From Rotaria socialis (Eukaryota; Rotifera; Eurotatoria; Philodinida; Philodinidae): a stretch of DNA of 64,000 nt. The stretch covers positions 124,001-188,000 of the forward strand of contig CAJNYU010004686.1 in the NCBI GenBank assembly GCA_905331475.1. The letters run 5' to 3'. The notes under the pieces were generated by a model. The model saw only the letters and a list, made by a program, of their open reading frames with translations, had not been told where the DNA came from and made no database searches. Below, piece after piece: positions 1 through 13,020 of the stretch. The position numbers and the translations under genes were made by a program. Position 1 is the stretch's first letter; the number at the start of each line of letters is the position of its first letter.

Positions 1-190
1 CGTGACAGAGAGATTTCACAGGGCATCGCAGATCGTTGCAGTTTAAAAATCGTCACAGGCCATGACAGAGACCTCAGAAATCGTCACATACTGTGACAAA
101 GAATCCAGGCACCATCACAGACAGTGGCAGAGACTTCAAAAACCATCGCAGACCGTGACAGAAACCTCAGAAATCATCACAGACTGCGAC
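1..190. repeat. 31-bp tandem repeat, about six degenerate copies
   Basis: The phrase tgacagagacctcagaaatc recurs with small changes at about 3, 34, 63, 94, 125 and 156, giving a period of about 31 bases. Each unit also carries an atcgtcacag-like phrase. The array starts at or before the window edge and fades near 190. There are no unique spacers, so it is a minisatellite and not a CRISPR array. No coding potential was seen. Confidence 0.8.
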
Positions 191-330
191 CGAAATTAAT
201 TAATTAATTAATTTCTCTGTCCCGGTCTGTGAGGGGGGGGAGAGGCCGGAGGGATGGGTCCAAATTTCTACCCTATATACTTCAACACTCCTTTCAGATC
301 GTATTTCACAAAACTATCTTTCTATATTAT
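191..330. repeat. G-tract dispersed repeat, copy 1
   Basis: An (atta)n stretch is followed by a run of eight or more G, a second G-rich stretch, then a block reading roughly tctaccctatata, cttcaacactcctttcagat and tttcacaaaa. The same block follows the C-tract near 63,045-63,110, in the same orientation. The two copies are clearly related, so this is a dispersed repeat that carries a G/C homopolymer. Confidence 0.7.
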
Positions 331-444
331 TTGATAATCTTTTCGGGAATACTACAAATGTATTTATTTGCCTAACGGAACAATTAATCTGAATTTTTCA
401 GTTTTCATTTGATAATTGAAAATATATATTTTCCCGTGGATCGA

Positions 445-3400
445 TTATTCATGTTTTTTAGTTTTTTCTATCGGATTAACACTTACATTCAACGGTGATG
501 GTGACGTATCACCATTTGAATAGTGAGCGACCAAAGCACTAACTTTAATTGTTGAATTATTATTATTAGTCTTATTTGTTTCATCAGTTGCTTTTTTTGA
601 TACTACTACAATGGTCGGTGGAACTTCATGTGATGGCGTACTTGAGCGACGTCGTTGTAATTGTTGTTCATGATGATCATGATGAAAATGTGTATACAAC
701 AATTGAAGAAGAACGATTGATGATTGATGTATGCGTTCTTCAATTGAACTTTTCATTGATAAAATAAGACTATTTTGCAGTTTACGATCGAGTGGTAATG
801 ATAATTGATTTTGCATTACATCGAATAACTTTTCATAACAAGAATGATTTATTGATTTATGAAAGTAAAAACAAAAGGGATAACTTACGATTTGAAAATT
901 ACTTATTGGACGATCAGGTTGAAGCGATTTAAAATCACTAAAATAAAGAGAAATTATTGTTTAAAATCAAAATCTCTTGTGTTTTTTCACATACATTAAA
1001 TCAGGTCGATAATAATGTACAATAGCACAAAAGGCAAGACAGTTTTGCAATGATTTTGTATCATTTTTCACTGTAATACTGTAAGGATGGATAATATCTT
1101 CACACCATTGCAATAAATTTTCTTCGTGATTACTTCCTTCAAAAGAGAAAAAGCGAGAACTTAGAATTTTGTTTTTAAATTCACTTTTCAATACCATTCG
1201 ATGATGATGATGATCCTATGGGCGATGGTGCTTGCTTAAAACTTCGAGCACGTCGCATAGATGCTCGATCAATTTTATTCAATTTAACATGATTATTATT
1301 CATGTCAATAGTTGGTATACTATCTGAATCGTACAAATGACGAATTTCTTCAATTGTGCAACTTTTCGAATTTAAAGTTTGATATCGTGATGCCGGATTA
1401 ATCGAATACAATTGATGATTATTTTTCGTATTTTCAGGTGTACTTTGCGATAGTAAATTATAAACACTTTCACGTTCAACAAGAATCTTAAGTGGATGTT
1501 CATTTTTAGCAAATTTTAATATAGACCATGCTGTATCGAATAACCCAAAAAAACCAAGACCAATACCGGAACCAGTGGGCCAAAAGCTCTATAAGTGATA
1601 TTTATCAATAAATGCAAGGTTCTTTCACTTTTAACTATTTACTTCAAGTAAACTATCGCCAACAAGAGCCATGAAGATTTGTTTACCATTACGTTCAACA
1701 ATCCGAGAAGCATTGACAGCATGAAATAATGATGTAAAATCGAACATCTGTACATCGGCTGCACCATAATGATCTTCCTATTGTTTAGAAAATTAAAATT
1801 TAATTTGAAAAGATCAATATATATATATATATATTCTGTTTAACAGCTAAAATGTAACTTACTAGATTATAACCTTTATCTATAATAAATTGCTACGGAG
1901 TCTATTTAAACTATCCTCTTGAGAGAGACCCATGTAAAAAAAAATTGGATAAATGATCAGATTAAAAGTCTATTATAATGGCACTATTTTACTCAGATTT
2001 TCCAACCTTAAACGGCAGATTATTTTTTATTTTTATTTTATTTTAATCGATTATAATAGTTTGATAGGTAATCAATTAAAATAAAATCAAAAATCGTCTG
2101 CCTTTTAAGGTTAAAATCAGATTATGATAGTGCCATTAAAATAGGTTTCTAATCGCATAAAAATCAATTATAATCAGATGTTTTACGATTTTGTTTTACA
2201 TGAGGATTTGTTATATTTATTCACACACGTGTCAATTCCTTTCTCGAAATCAAAGTGAAACATAGACGGATAGACAAGCAAGCATCGATTAGATTTTTTC
2301 TATGCAATGGCGATTGAATGTTTTTAAGCCTCGAGAAAAAAATGAAAACAGAAATCTCCACTTTCAGAGTGAAAAATTTTGATTATCAGAATCATGTCAA
2401 AGGGAACATCTTTCCCTGTAGATATATTTCATCCTAGATGAAGTATGAGGGAAAATATAGATAATTGAAATTGCAACATAATGAAACAATATTTAGTATT
2501 TCATCATCTAGTATATTTAACTCGATAGCTTTCTTGATTCAAAATAGACAAGTTCCTATTCAACTATTTATTTGATACTGTGAATACAGTAGATGTTTTT
2601 TATCAATTACAAAAACCATATCGGAAGTTTTAATTAATCACTGCTTGCAGACCAAATCAGTAAATGTTATCAATGACCTTTTCTTGTTAGATTATCAGTA
2701 GGAAACACAAACAATGAAGTCTGACGACATAGAGAGAAATGATTATGTAACTAATTGATCAATCATTATGACATGCAGACAAGAAATTTCTGATTCGATG
2801 AAAGAAAAATGCGTATGAAATTATTATGGAAATTAATTCAAAAACGTCTACAGTTAGATTTAATCATGTTTAAACAAGAGAAAAAATTATATAAAAAGTA
2901 AGATAATGATTCGTTTACCAAAGTTATCGAAACACTCTACTATTGTGCACTGCATTCAATGTTTATTGAAGGAGAATAGGCTACCTAGTTCAAAGCGATA
3001 TGGATTTACGTGCTTATCATGTTACAACGCAATTAATGTTAAGTGATGCAAAACAAGAAAAGAAAAACTCTCATTTTATGCATCTACTATAACATTCATT
3101 GAGAAAAAAAATGCAACAAAATACTTCATTGCACGACAACAGTTACTTGTTATAAGAGCATATATTTAACTATCATAAATAGTTTTATATTTTTATGATC
3201 TGAATTGACAGAAAACAAATAAATATCGTGACGCCAACCATGGTATTAAATATCCTGTATTTCTCAACTATTTCAACATTATCACGTCAACATCTTGTCA
3301 AAATGACGTCTTTAGGATACAGATTGTCTAGAGAAAATCAGTTGCTAAGCGATGATCTGACCTATCAGCAAGGTGTCGTAACACTGTGTACACACAAAGA

Positions 3401-5989
3401 ATCGATAAGTATATACGAAGAGAATTTCATAATCAATGGCAGATGGCCATCATGATATTTCTTATCTAAATATTTCTGACATAATTGATAACGATATTTA
3501 ATCAGATCAAACAAAAAAAGAAATGATGATTATTCTATGGATGGAATAAGAATGGAAACTCGTCTTATACAGAAGATATTTGGAAAAAAAGAAGAGGCTA
3601 ATCTTATTCACAGAACGATAAGCCTTCATCAAATACTAAGCAGTTTATCGGTTTTGGCAAGGGTAGATTTTCGAGTCGTGTCAATATCATGGGGAGTAAA
3701 TTGCACTCAATCATCAACAAATGAGATTCTCAGATCAATCACATTCATTTAGGCACCGGCTCGCTACAACATAGAAAGTTAACTTACGGCAAATTCAAAT
3801 GCAAATTGTGGTGAAGATTTTGTTGCAAATTGCGCAGCTTCACAAGCAAAATTACATAATTTCATAAAATTCACATTGTCTCGCGCTAATAATCTTGCCG
3901 CATCAGGGAAATCTTGTAGTATAACATGTTTATCAAGTAGTGATTGTTTTTTAGCTGTCATAACAAAATAATGTGTATCATTTTTATAGTAAACAATATT
4001 CTCAAGATCAATTGATGTTTGTTGTTGAAGTTCATTAAAAAATTGTGGATTATAAATTTTTGCAACACCACTTATTTCTAAAAAAAAACAAATAGCATTA
4101 TATTTTTAAGTGCATGAAAGCAGAACAATGTGAAACCTTCAAAATTCTGTTCTTCTCGAGTTTGGTGATTGATATAATTACATGTTATACCAATAGCCAA
4201 TTTGCCACGAAATTCTTTATGTTGAAAACCATGTAATGAATTACGACGACCATCAGCGCCAATTAACACACTAAATTCATACGTTGATACTATCGGGTGA
4301 TTTTCAGGTTTAAACTGTGCTCGCCAGCCTATGAACAAAAAAATAATCTCAAACAAACTTGTATATTAAATACGAATAGAGAAATACCATGTTGAGTAGA
4401 TATGGGTTCAATTGCATCGATAAATGTAACATTTTGATAGATTTCAACACCGAGTATAAGAGCGATTTTTAATAGAATACATTGTAATTGTCGAATACCT
4501 ACATAAAACAATTATACATAAGATCTCAATTTTCTGAAAATTATTTTAATGTACACGTACTGATATGATCAATTTGACCTGTAGCAAATTTGCCGTAGAA
4601 AACTTTAGCACCTAAATTTCTTAAATCAGTGATAATGTAAGGCCATAAATGAAGGACATTGTGTCGAGAAAACCTGAATTAAATGTTCGAATATTAAAAT
4701 GCAAAAAATAAATATTGATGAAACCTGTCGCGTTTTTCAACAACTATACACCGTGCACCTAGTAATGCACATTCAATCGCTAATCGAAGGCCAACCGGAC
4801 CAGCACCCACAATGCATACCTATAAACACCGAATAGTTACTCTTATGTATATAGCATTAAAAAAGAAACCTTATAGCGACGCTTCTTCAGTTACGTAGAT
4901 ATCATGTTTTTTTAAATATTTCTCATCAAAAACTTCGTTTTTTTAATTTTCTTTTCGCTAAAGAAGCCAATACAATTAATGCTACAACAAAACATTAACT
5001 TTTATTTTTGTCTTTAAAACATATAGTTATTCTTTTTCGAAACGACTCAAAGAACAATCATTGAATGTTCTTTGTTTATTCTTACATTAAGTGATCTCTT
5101 TCTTTTTTTCCACTCATTCACTCTTATATATATGTATATATATATATATATATAAATGTATGCAATGCCTATCGCTCTTTCCAATTATCCTTTCTCTTCG
5201 TCTTGTATCGCTTCTACTCAGGGAATATATATATATATACTCGTACAGCCGCAATGTAATCTCACACTATGCACAAGTGTCGATGTTTATATATGTCATA
5301 TACAATAACGGTCAAAAAAAAGAGATTAAAAAACTGCTAGTGATTGATGGTTTGGAGAAAATGTTGAACAATAACTGTAATAAGAAACATGACAAAAAAA
5401 AAAAGAAAACTGGAATTCATCATGCTGAGAAGAGAAAAAGAAGGCTGCATACATGCATCCAGGGTAGAAAAAAAAATTAAGCAAGGATTTATTGGTTTGC
5501 TTATTGTTGCTGCGGTGAACAAAAGTTCATGCAAAATATTAGGAAAAAACTCGTTAAAGAAAACATAATGATATACATGAAAGCGTTCACGCACGCTTAC
5601 AAGATTTTTCTTTAGTAGACGATCTAGATATGAAAATAATTTAGATGATTTTTGATTATGATTTCTTTTTTCGAATTCGTAAATGACAATATTTTGTAAG
5701 AAGAATTCAAATGATTGATTACCTTCATATCTGCACAAGCATTACCATTTTCATATTCTTTTTGTGCCCCGCGTTTATCAATTTTCGACCACAGACTTTT
5801 CGATTTCCATGATGGTAATCTACTTGTTAAAACTTTATATAACGAACGTTTCCCATAGCCAACTGTTTTTCGATCGAGACGTATTGATCGACATAGTTCA
5901 TCGAACGAATGAAGTATTGTTTTAAATGTTTGAGCATTAACAAAAGTTTCAAATAACTCATCAGGTGTGCTTGCTATGTCAGTCGGCAT
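445..5989 (-). CDS. MICAL: MICAL-type F-actin methionine monooxygenase (FAD domain plus CH domain)
   Basis: MICAL proteins oxidise methionines of F-actin and disassemble filaments. I read 11 exons on the minus strand, about 720 residues. Exon 1 (5723-5989) has the N-terminal helical part ([14 protein letters not shown]). Exon 2 (4725-4819) has the FAD-binding GAGPVG motif. Exon 3 is 4561-4673 and exon 4 about 4388-4499. Exon 5 (about 4137-4328) has the second FAD motif GADGRRNSL. Exon 6 (about 3788-4079) has [20 protein letters not shown]. Exon 7 is about 1645-1778, and exon 8 (about 1198-1589) has [13 protein letters not shown]. Exons 9-11 (about 1011-1140, 890-939, 445-828) carry the CH domain (LLQWCEDI...YYRPDLI). 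The stop at 445-447 follows a low-complexity tail. No LIM domain or C-terminal coiled coil is present, unlike most animal MICALs. The start ATG at 5989 gives a normal N-terminus. The first intron (about 0.9 kb) and sixth intron (about 2 kb) are long for this window. Confidence 0.9.
1931..2202. mobile_element. Foldback / MITE-like element inside a MICAL intron
   Basis: The two halves are imperfect reverse complements. Both ends read catgtaaaa inward. Internal matching blocks include taatggcactat, aaccttaaa-ggcaga and ttttattttaat. The arms are about 110-130 bases with one indel of about 20 bases. No ORF and no clear target-site duplication were found, so the family cannot be named. Confidence 0.65.
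5124..5245. repeat. (TA)n microsatellites in MICAL intron 1
   Basis: Two TA-rich runs (about 5126-5155 and 5226-5240) lie in the long first intron of MICAL. Apparent ORFs here on either strand are by-products of low complexity. Confidence 0.7.
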
Positions 5990-6296
5990 GATAATAAATA
6001 ATAATACATTAACTTGTATTAGATAATCGAAATCGGGAACATTAATTGAAAAAAAACAGCTGGATTGTTTCCTCCTTCTTTAAAGCCAAATGAATGAATA
6101 CTATCGACGATGGATGGGTATAATAAGTAGTAGATCGATTCATGTCTATTCTCTGGAGCCAATCAAAGAGAAATGAAACATAGACATCTATCATCATGTT
6201 GATGGATTGGTTCATTAGTGTTTATTTATTATTTGTTCTGTTCTCGCTTTTCTTCTTCTATTTTTGTGTATATTACGAAAAAGAGTTCAGTTCAAC
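5990..6296. promoter_or_regulatory. Divergent intergenic region between MICAL and MIIP
   Basis: The start codons of MICAL (minus) and MIIP (plus) are only 307 bases apart and face away from each other. The stretch must hold both 5' UTRs and at least the core promoters, so shared regulation is plausible. No specific factor site could be named with confidence. Confidence 0.5.
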
Positions 6297-8390
6297 ATGG
6301 ACAGTACTAACAGTCTTGCACAGCAAACTCGATCTTTAATTGATCATCTCAAAGTACGACAAAACATGATCTCAACTCAATTAAAAACAATTACAAACGA
6401 TTCAGTGGGCTCATTAAAAAAAAGCAAAAGTGTTACATTTTTTGATGTTGATGATCAATCTAATATGAGGGTACAGATGTTCTTTTCCTTTCAATTAAAT
6501 AGTACATTTATTTCATATAGGCGTATACCGATCAATTAAAACCTCGTTCAATTCTAAAGAAACAAGACACTACTAATGATGAGACATGTCCACTTGAACC
6601 ATTTGTTGTTAACATTCCTGAAAATATCTCACGTATTGATATTGATCAGTATTTAAGAAATGTTCAAGATCAACGACGAAAAGGACTTAATTATTCATAC
6701 AATACAGATGATGAAGAAGCATATACTGATGAAGAAATAGAAGAACAAAAAAATGAATCTCATGAAATTATACAAAAACCAATTGAACCTTGGGATGAGG
6801 TGAATTTCTATTTGCTCGAAATAATTTTCTATTCGTTTATTCAATTGAAAATAGTTGAAACATTGGCGTTCTTTATTCGATGAAGGCAACGATCGAGACA
6901 TTTACAATAATACATTACGAACATCAACTAATGAACAACAAGTTTGGACAACCGATAATGTTGAGCAAATTAAAGTTAGTTTTATTATAATTATTGTCTC
7001 GAAATTTTCTTTCTAATAACATAGAAACGTATTCATGAACGACAAAATATGTCATTAAAACAGCAACGAAAAAATACCAGTGCATCGCCGAAAAAACATC
7101 AACAACAAACATCATTTCATAATCGTCAAAAAGTTTTACTTGGCTATGATGTTGTTGCTGGCTTACTTGATAATGAAAAATCATTATTGAATTCTGAAAA
7201 TACTCTATCGGAATCATATTTAGATGAATTAGTATCATTTCGAAAGAATAATTTAGATTCAACAGCATCATATTCTATGTCAAAGTATAAAATAAAACTT
7301 TGCTTTGATTTTTTTCTTCAATAATTTATTCTATTTAGTGATGCGGATTTAACTGATTTTTCAAAAGAACTCGAACTTGTACCACCGGATGGTGACCAAC
7401 ATTCTCATACTTGTAAATATACACAATCAAAACCTATGTGTCGAAGAATAAGCCTAGGCTAAGCTTTTTTTTCTATTCGAAGGTTCTATTTTTGAATATG
7501 TCGAGCACGACGCTGTGCCTTGTTCCTTCTACTTCAGTTTAGGGGTTATTCTATGCAAGAGCATCTTTTTTTGTTGTTGTTGGAGACATTTAAATTTTCA
7601 CGTTCTTGCAAATGAAAGTCAACACGTAGAATGAATACTTACAGAGAATTCTGAATTACTCAATTAATTATTTTCTTCGTTGCTGTTTGAGGAATATAGA
7701 CATTGATTCTTCTTAGGTATACACAGTTATACGATTAATGATCGACTTTTTACTGTTCCAACTAATCCGGACGCTAATGGACAAAGTCGTTGTCCGATAT
7801 GTGCATCATTACGTAAAGAACCTAACGCTTATGAACCTCAATATGCACGGTAAGCATTATTTTCAACAACAACAAAAACAATTGCAATTCATTGAAACAA
7901 CATTTCTTTTTCTTAAATAGTGTTAGCGTTCCAAAGTATCGTGTGAATAGAAATGCATATAATTTCCGTCCACCAAAACGTGGCAATCTATCAGATCTGT
8001 CGGTTGATAGTGTTGCTCTTGCTAATGTAAAAATAAAAATTAGTTATTTATTGTTCAAAGTAATTATAATTTTGTTGGTTCTTATGCCTATTTTAGCATT
8101 GTTTAGCTGGCTTTAATACAGCTCGTATTGCACCTTTGGATAAATCGGCTAAAAGTCTTGATTTACGCACTGAATCAGGTACACAATTAGAATTAACAAA
8201 AATGTCATTAGAAGACGCTCAACGTCTTGGTTCAAATCATGATATGTGTGAAACTGATCTTCGTCGTCGTAGTACAGCGCTACGTTATCATATGAATACA
8301 TTATTTCAAGAACGTTTAAGACGTTTACGCAAAACAACCAATGGGGCTGATAACAATGCTAGTATTATCTCACAAATTGATGTTCGTTGA
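6297..8390 (+). CDS. MIIP: MIIP-like protein (migration and invasion-inhibitory protein family)
   Basis: In vertebrates MIIP binds IGFBP2 and other partners and restrains cell migration. I read eight exons: 6297-6470, 6521-6799, 6855-6974, 7025-7284, 7339-7412, 7717-7849, 7921-8026 and 8097-8390. All phases join and give 479 residues. Family features seen in order are PRSILKK near residue 66, LGYDVVAGLLD then a FRKNN segment, a YTINDRLFTVP segment followed by CPIC, a VSVPKYR segment, and ALANHCLAGF before a final LDL. These follow the order of the human protein as I remember it. An N-terminal KSKSVTF fits the PP1-docking RVxF pattern. Intron 5 (7413-7716) is about 300 bases. The last exon's acceptor is slightly ambiguous because ttag occurs twice. 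Confidence 0.8.
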
Positions 8391-9205
8391 GAATGAACAG
8401 TTCAGATTCTTTTCATCTTTTTTTTCTCGTTTGATAGAAACTAATCATTCCATATTTGCGTGTGTGTGTGTGTACTGTTGTTTTATTTTATAAAAATAGC
8501 ACGAATTTAGTATTAACAGAGAATAATAGAATAATATGTCTATGAATCATGTTTACAGATGACATCGAAAAATCAAAAAAGAAATGAAACGAAGTCATTA
8601 GCATTAGTTCTTGTAAGTTGAATTAAAAACAAAATGAAAGATTCATTTTGAAATACTAAGTTAAGTTGTTATGATTTTTCGTTCATAGGCATTATTAAAC
8701 TTAACGAATACTTGATGGGTTTTCAATGGATGCTACTCGATGTGCTATTGGTCAATGTAAATATCGGCGATAAAACAAAAAGATAATCGTAAGTTTTTTG
8801 TGCAGTGGAAAGCTATAGTTCTGTTATGTGTCAACAATCTTAAGTTTCTGTTGAGATTGACTAGACTTGATGTTATCTGTGTATGCCAATTTCAAACGAA
8901 TCCTTTGGCTTTTCCTAGAAAAAGAATTATTTAATTATGACGAAAAACTGTTTCTTCGAAATTCATATTATTTCTCAATGTAATAATATTTAGCTATATA
9001 ACTACGAGTTAGTGACAGTGTGAACAAAAGCTAGTGAATGCTCTATGTTCTTTTTAACTAGACAGATCTGTTAAACGTCAATATATGAGTAAATGTTTTA
9101 TGCATTTATATAAAAGGAAGGGCAAGTCGTTTTGAAGTGTTAAAATGTTGTTTTTGGCGAAGAGAATTTATGAAATAATTCATTTTTGATAAAACTTCTC
9201 TTGAA
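8391..9205. other. Intergenic, 3' of MIIP
   Basis: AT-rich, with a short (GT)n run at about 8459-8475. No coding exon could be supported on either strand. Confidence 0.5.
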
Positions 9206-9512
9206 TTAACTAGTAAGTAAAGAAGCCGGCTTTGTCCAGCAACCAATTGAATAATGATTTGTTCGACACAATGTGGTTTGATCAGATTTCTTTATATTCT
9301 TTGTATGAAGAAATGTTGAAGAGTCCTCGTGACCATGAATTTCTTCGTAATTTGCATAGTCATCATCGTTATGATCGTACAGCATTGTTTGAGTAGAAGA
9401 ATCACTACAAGTTATATGCCGTTGATAAAGATCTGTTGTTGATGTACTCGAACAAACATTTGTTGACATGTTGTATTTTAAATCGTTTGGCGCGCCAATA
9501 ACTTTATCTAGA
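9206..9512 (-). CDS. Hypothetical short ORF, possibly the last exon of a small gene
   Basis: An open frame with stop at 9206-9208 runs back past an ATG at 9469 to an acceptor-like ctag near 9513, reading KVIGAPNDLKYNM into the ATG. The 87 residues after the Met are rich in Ser, Thr, Asp and His, with DSSTQTM and SDQTTL. The family is not recognised. No convincing upstream exon was found between 9513 and 9900, so it could be chance or a fragment. Confidence 0.3.
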
Positions 9513-9914
9513 AAGTGATCTGTTCAAGTACATTAAATATTGATTTTTAACTGCGAGAATTTAATTGATTTTATATGATCGATCCAATGGACTGCAGAGA
9601 AATTTGTTTAGTAATCGATGGCGTGTTGTTTTTTACTCTGCATAAATGCTGAATTCGTATATTTTTTGAGAAGATGGTAAAATAATAGAAATATTCTAAT
9701 GGATTTATTGTGTTTAGATATTGATGAAAAATGAATTTTGACTTATACTATCATGTCCAATGCTATGACGATGGATGCAATCTAGAAAAACACAAGACTT
9801 TATTACAAAAAGAAAATTTCTTATAACGACTCATAAAACATATTTTTTAAAAGAAATAAAATAATTCATTCAATTGTTTATTTATTTCTAGATGTTTGAT
9901 AGATATTTATTAGA

Positions 9915-12838
9915 ATGATACCATATCGTGGCGATCGATGTAAGTCAATTTTTATGGGTCCAATAGAAAATAAAAATTTGCTTTTTTTCAATTTATATTA
10001 TAGTCGATCATTTTAATAATGGTCAGCCTGTCAATCGACATATGGTACCTTTTCCTCAACAACAGCAACCGCAAATAGTACAACCTCAATCGATAATGTA
10101 TAGCGCACCGACTTACCAGTTTCGTCAATCTTACCTAGGCAATATGCCAATGCAACAACAAACTCTAATGTTTGTACAGTCTCGACCGCGTCCACAACAA
10201 TCTTGGATACTTTCATCTGGTCCACCTCAATCGGCTCCGTTTATGTCACCATCCCCACCGACGTTTAATCAGATTCAACCGCCGTTGCCTCCACAACAAC
10301 AATCTTTCTCTGGTGGAATCAATATACAACAACCATCTTTCAGCGGTGGTACCGGTGTTAATCATCCACCATTTAGTGGTGGATTTTGTATGCCACAGTC
10401 ATCATTTAGTGGCGGTGGCAATAATGTTTCGCAACCTCTATTGAATTGTGGTACTGGTATTCCACAGCCATCATTCAGTGGTGGTACCGGCGTATTAAAA
10501 CGAAAGAGTCATTATCTTGAAGAGTCTGATTACGATTTATCGGTAAGTTTATTTGTATTAATTGTACAATGCCTTGCACCCGGTTTTTTTTCTCTCTATT
10601 TAGACAAACTCAACGCATGACAATAACAGAGAGCTTCCATCGCTAATGAATATCTCAACACAATCATATAATAATAATCAACCGCAACAAAAGCATCATT
10701 TTCAACATGCAAATTCTCGATATATGGGAAATACCAATACAATACTACGACTTCCACCGACTCCACAAGGCTCATGTATGCCACCCCCACCACCAACGGA
10801 ATCATTTAACAATCGACTTCCACATCCGCATTGGACAAACAGTGATCGTAATATGTACCCTATGCCTCCTCAATTGGCACGTTCTACCCAACGTGAACAA
10901 CAACAACAACAAGTATTAACTAGTCAACTTTTTCAAAAACATCAACTTATTTCAGTATGTCTAATTTAACAAATTAAAATGTAAAATAATGAAGTCATTT
11001 GGCTTTTCTTTTTACAGATTGATACACTTCTTAAAGAACCCGGTCGATTACAAAGGCCAGGACAACTGATTATTTTTCTACGTGGCTTACCTGGTTTGTG
11101 ATTATTGCTTTTCATTTAAAATAACTATTTATTTCTATACAAATAGGTTCGGGTAAATCCTATGTTGCGGAATTAATCAAAGTATATCAAATTCGACTAT
11201 TTTTACACATTCTTTTTAATCTGTTATTATAGAATGAAGAAGAGCTAAATTCAAAAGGTACTAATAAACCGAAAATTCTTTCAATTGATAATTACTTCTT
11301 AAACGAAAATCAACTTGAAACAAAAGATCCCAAAACCGGCAAAATAACAAAAACATCTGTAGGTTTTCGAAATTTAACTCTTTTCTTTTAAAATCTTGAA
11401 CACTTCCTTTTGAAATTAAAAAACAGGTTATGGAGTATGAGTATGATGCCAAAATGGAAGAAACATATAGACGAAATTTAATTAAATTAGTTCGAAAATC
11501 GATAGATGATCGTTTTTATCCATTTCTAATTGTTGATCAAAATAATGAACAAACAGGACATTTTCGTGATATGGCTGATTATGCTGAAGCCAATCAATTT
11601 CAAGTTTATTTTGTTGAATTAAACAATGATATACAAATATGTGCACAACGAAATATTCACAGTCGATCTTCTGTTGACATTGAACAAGTAAATTTCTTGT
11701 GAAAACATAGAAAAACGGTAAAGATTATTTATGCTTTCTTATAGATCCATAAACGTTGGGAACAATTACCACTTCGATATGAAATTCTGGATATTCGTTC
11801 ATTACTTCAATCCGACGCAATCGATGAGGTTTGCACAAGTTTTTGGTTTCTTTTGAAACAAGAGTCTTCTATTGCCGCTGCAACTGTTGTGAACTATGAT
11901 CTAAAAAGAATATTGATATATAGCAAAAAATAAATTTAGATTCTTCGAACAGACCTTGACACACCGAGTAATTTTTTATAGGCATCTTCAGTTTTATCTC
12001 TTTGAATGTACAAATAATCACAATATCGTATTGCATACTTTCTGTTTTATCTTTCAAGGGTAATGCTAACTGTTTCTTTTTTATTTGTCAAAGGTTGAAA
12101 TGGACGATGCTCCTTCAGCGGCAACAACAACAGCAACTACTGAACAAAATGACGCTGAAGAGGAGGAGAGTCAGGTAATTTGAATAAGTAATACTTTTGA
12201 AAACAAAATGAATACAAGGGACAAAGGGAGTTTTTTATGAGTGAGAGAGAAAACGGTAAGCACATATTTGTTTGTCTGAGACTGAATTTTGCAATAATCC
12301 GATCGACGATGTGAACCATCAGAAGCACGCAAATGATCATTCTAGATTACAAAGAAAAGTAAATGGGAAGCAATGATGGAAACAAATCTCGGTATGCTAT
12401 ATTCTTTGTTTTTCTTACTTTCCTTTTGAAAAATCTCTTTCTTTAAATACTTTTCCGTCTCATTATATTCTATTTATATTTAAATGTAAACATTTAGATC
12501 GTCTCGATGGTGTATATCAACGTCGTAATGTATCATCGTCGCCACTCATTGAAAAATATTCGAATAATACAACAGGTAATATAGAAGAACAACCGAATGA
12601 TTTATCACCGGATTGTCAATCAAGAAAGAAAAAAGTTCGCTGGGCTGATGTTGAAGAAAGTGCCCTTCATTTACATAAAAAAGCTGGTATGCTATTCTAG
12701 AGCAGTACGATTCTATAGTTTTTTCTTTCGTTTTCAATTTTAGTTGGCTTTGTTGTTGGTCAAACAGAACAAGATTGGCAACGGATGAGCGATGATTATG
12801 ATCCCAGTAAAAAATTGAATCAATATAAATACATTTAA
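9915..12838 (+). CDS. YLPM1: YLPM1 / ZAP3-like nuclear protein with P-loop kinase-like domain
   Basis: YLPM1 (ZAP3) is a nuclear protein that binds PP1. I read twelve exons: 9915-9939, 10004-10542, 10604-10954, 11018-11093, 11147-11181, 11233-11358, 11427-11687, 11745-11828, 12094-12174, 12355-12391, 12498-12686 and 12744-12838. Phases join to give 632 residues. The N-terminal 300 residues are Pro/Gln-rich with FSGG repeats. From about residue 310 comes the P-loop domain: FLRGLPGSGKS (Walker A), then LSIDNYFL, VMEYEYDAKMEETYR and LDIRSLLQSDAIDEVEMDD. The C-terminus has SKWEAMM, KKKVRWADVEE (PP1-docking RVxF) and VGFVVGQT...NQYKYI. The order matches vertebrate YLPM1 throughout, with a much shorter N-terminus. 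The ATG at 9915 starts a tiny first exon. Confidence 0.93.
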
Positions 12839-13020
12839 TTTTGATTTGCTGTTTGCTTGTTTATATAACGTTCTTTTTTTCTTGTCTGTAAAATAAAATC
12901 ACTTGGATGAAAGATACTTTACTTATTGTAGATAATACGCGCTTAATTTTCCTAATAAAATTATTCATTATTTGTATTCATTGAAAAAAATAGAATCGAA
13001 AAAGATAAAGTATATCATCA

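Noticed and set aside
1..190. Possible CRISPR array
   Set aside because: The 31-base units are directly adjacent and degenerate with no unique spacers, and the rest of the window is clearly animal. It is a minisatellite.
5091..5738. ORFs of about 130 codons on both strands within MICAL intron 1
   Set aside because: Their composition follows TA and homopolymer runs, they overlap the first MICAL exon and intron, and they resemble no family.
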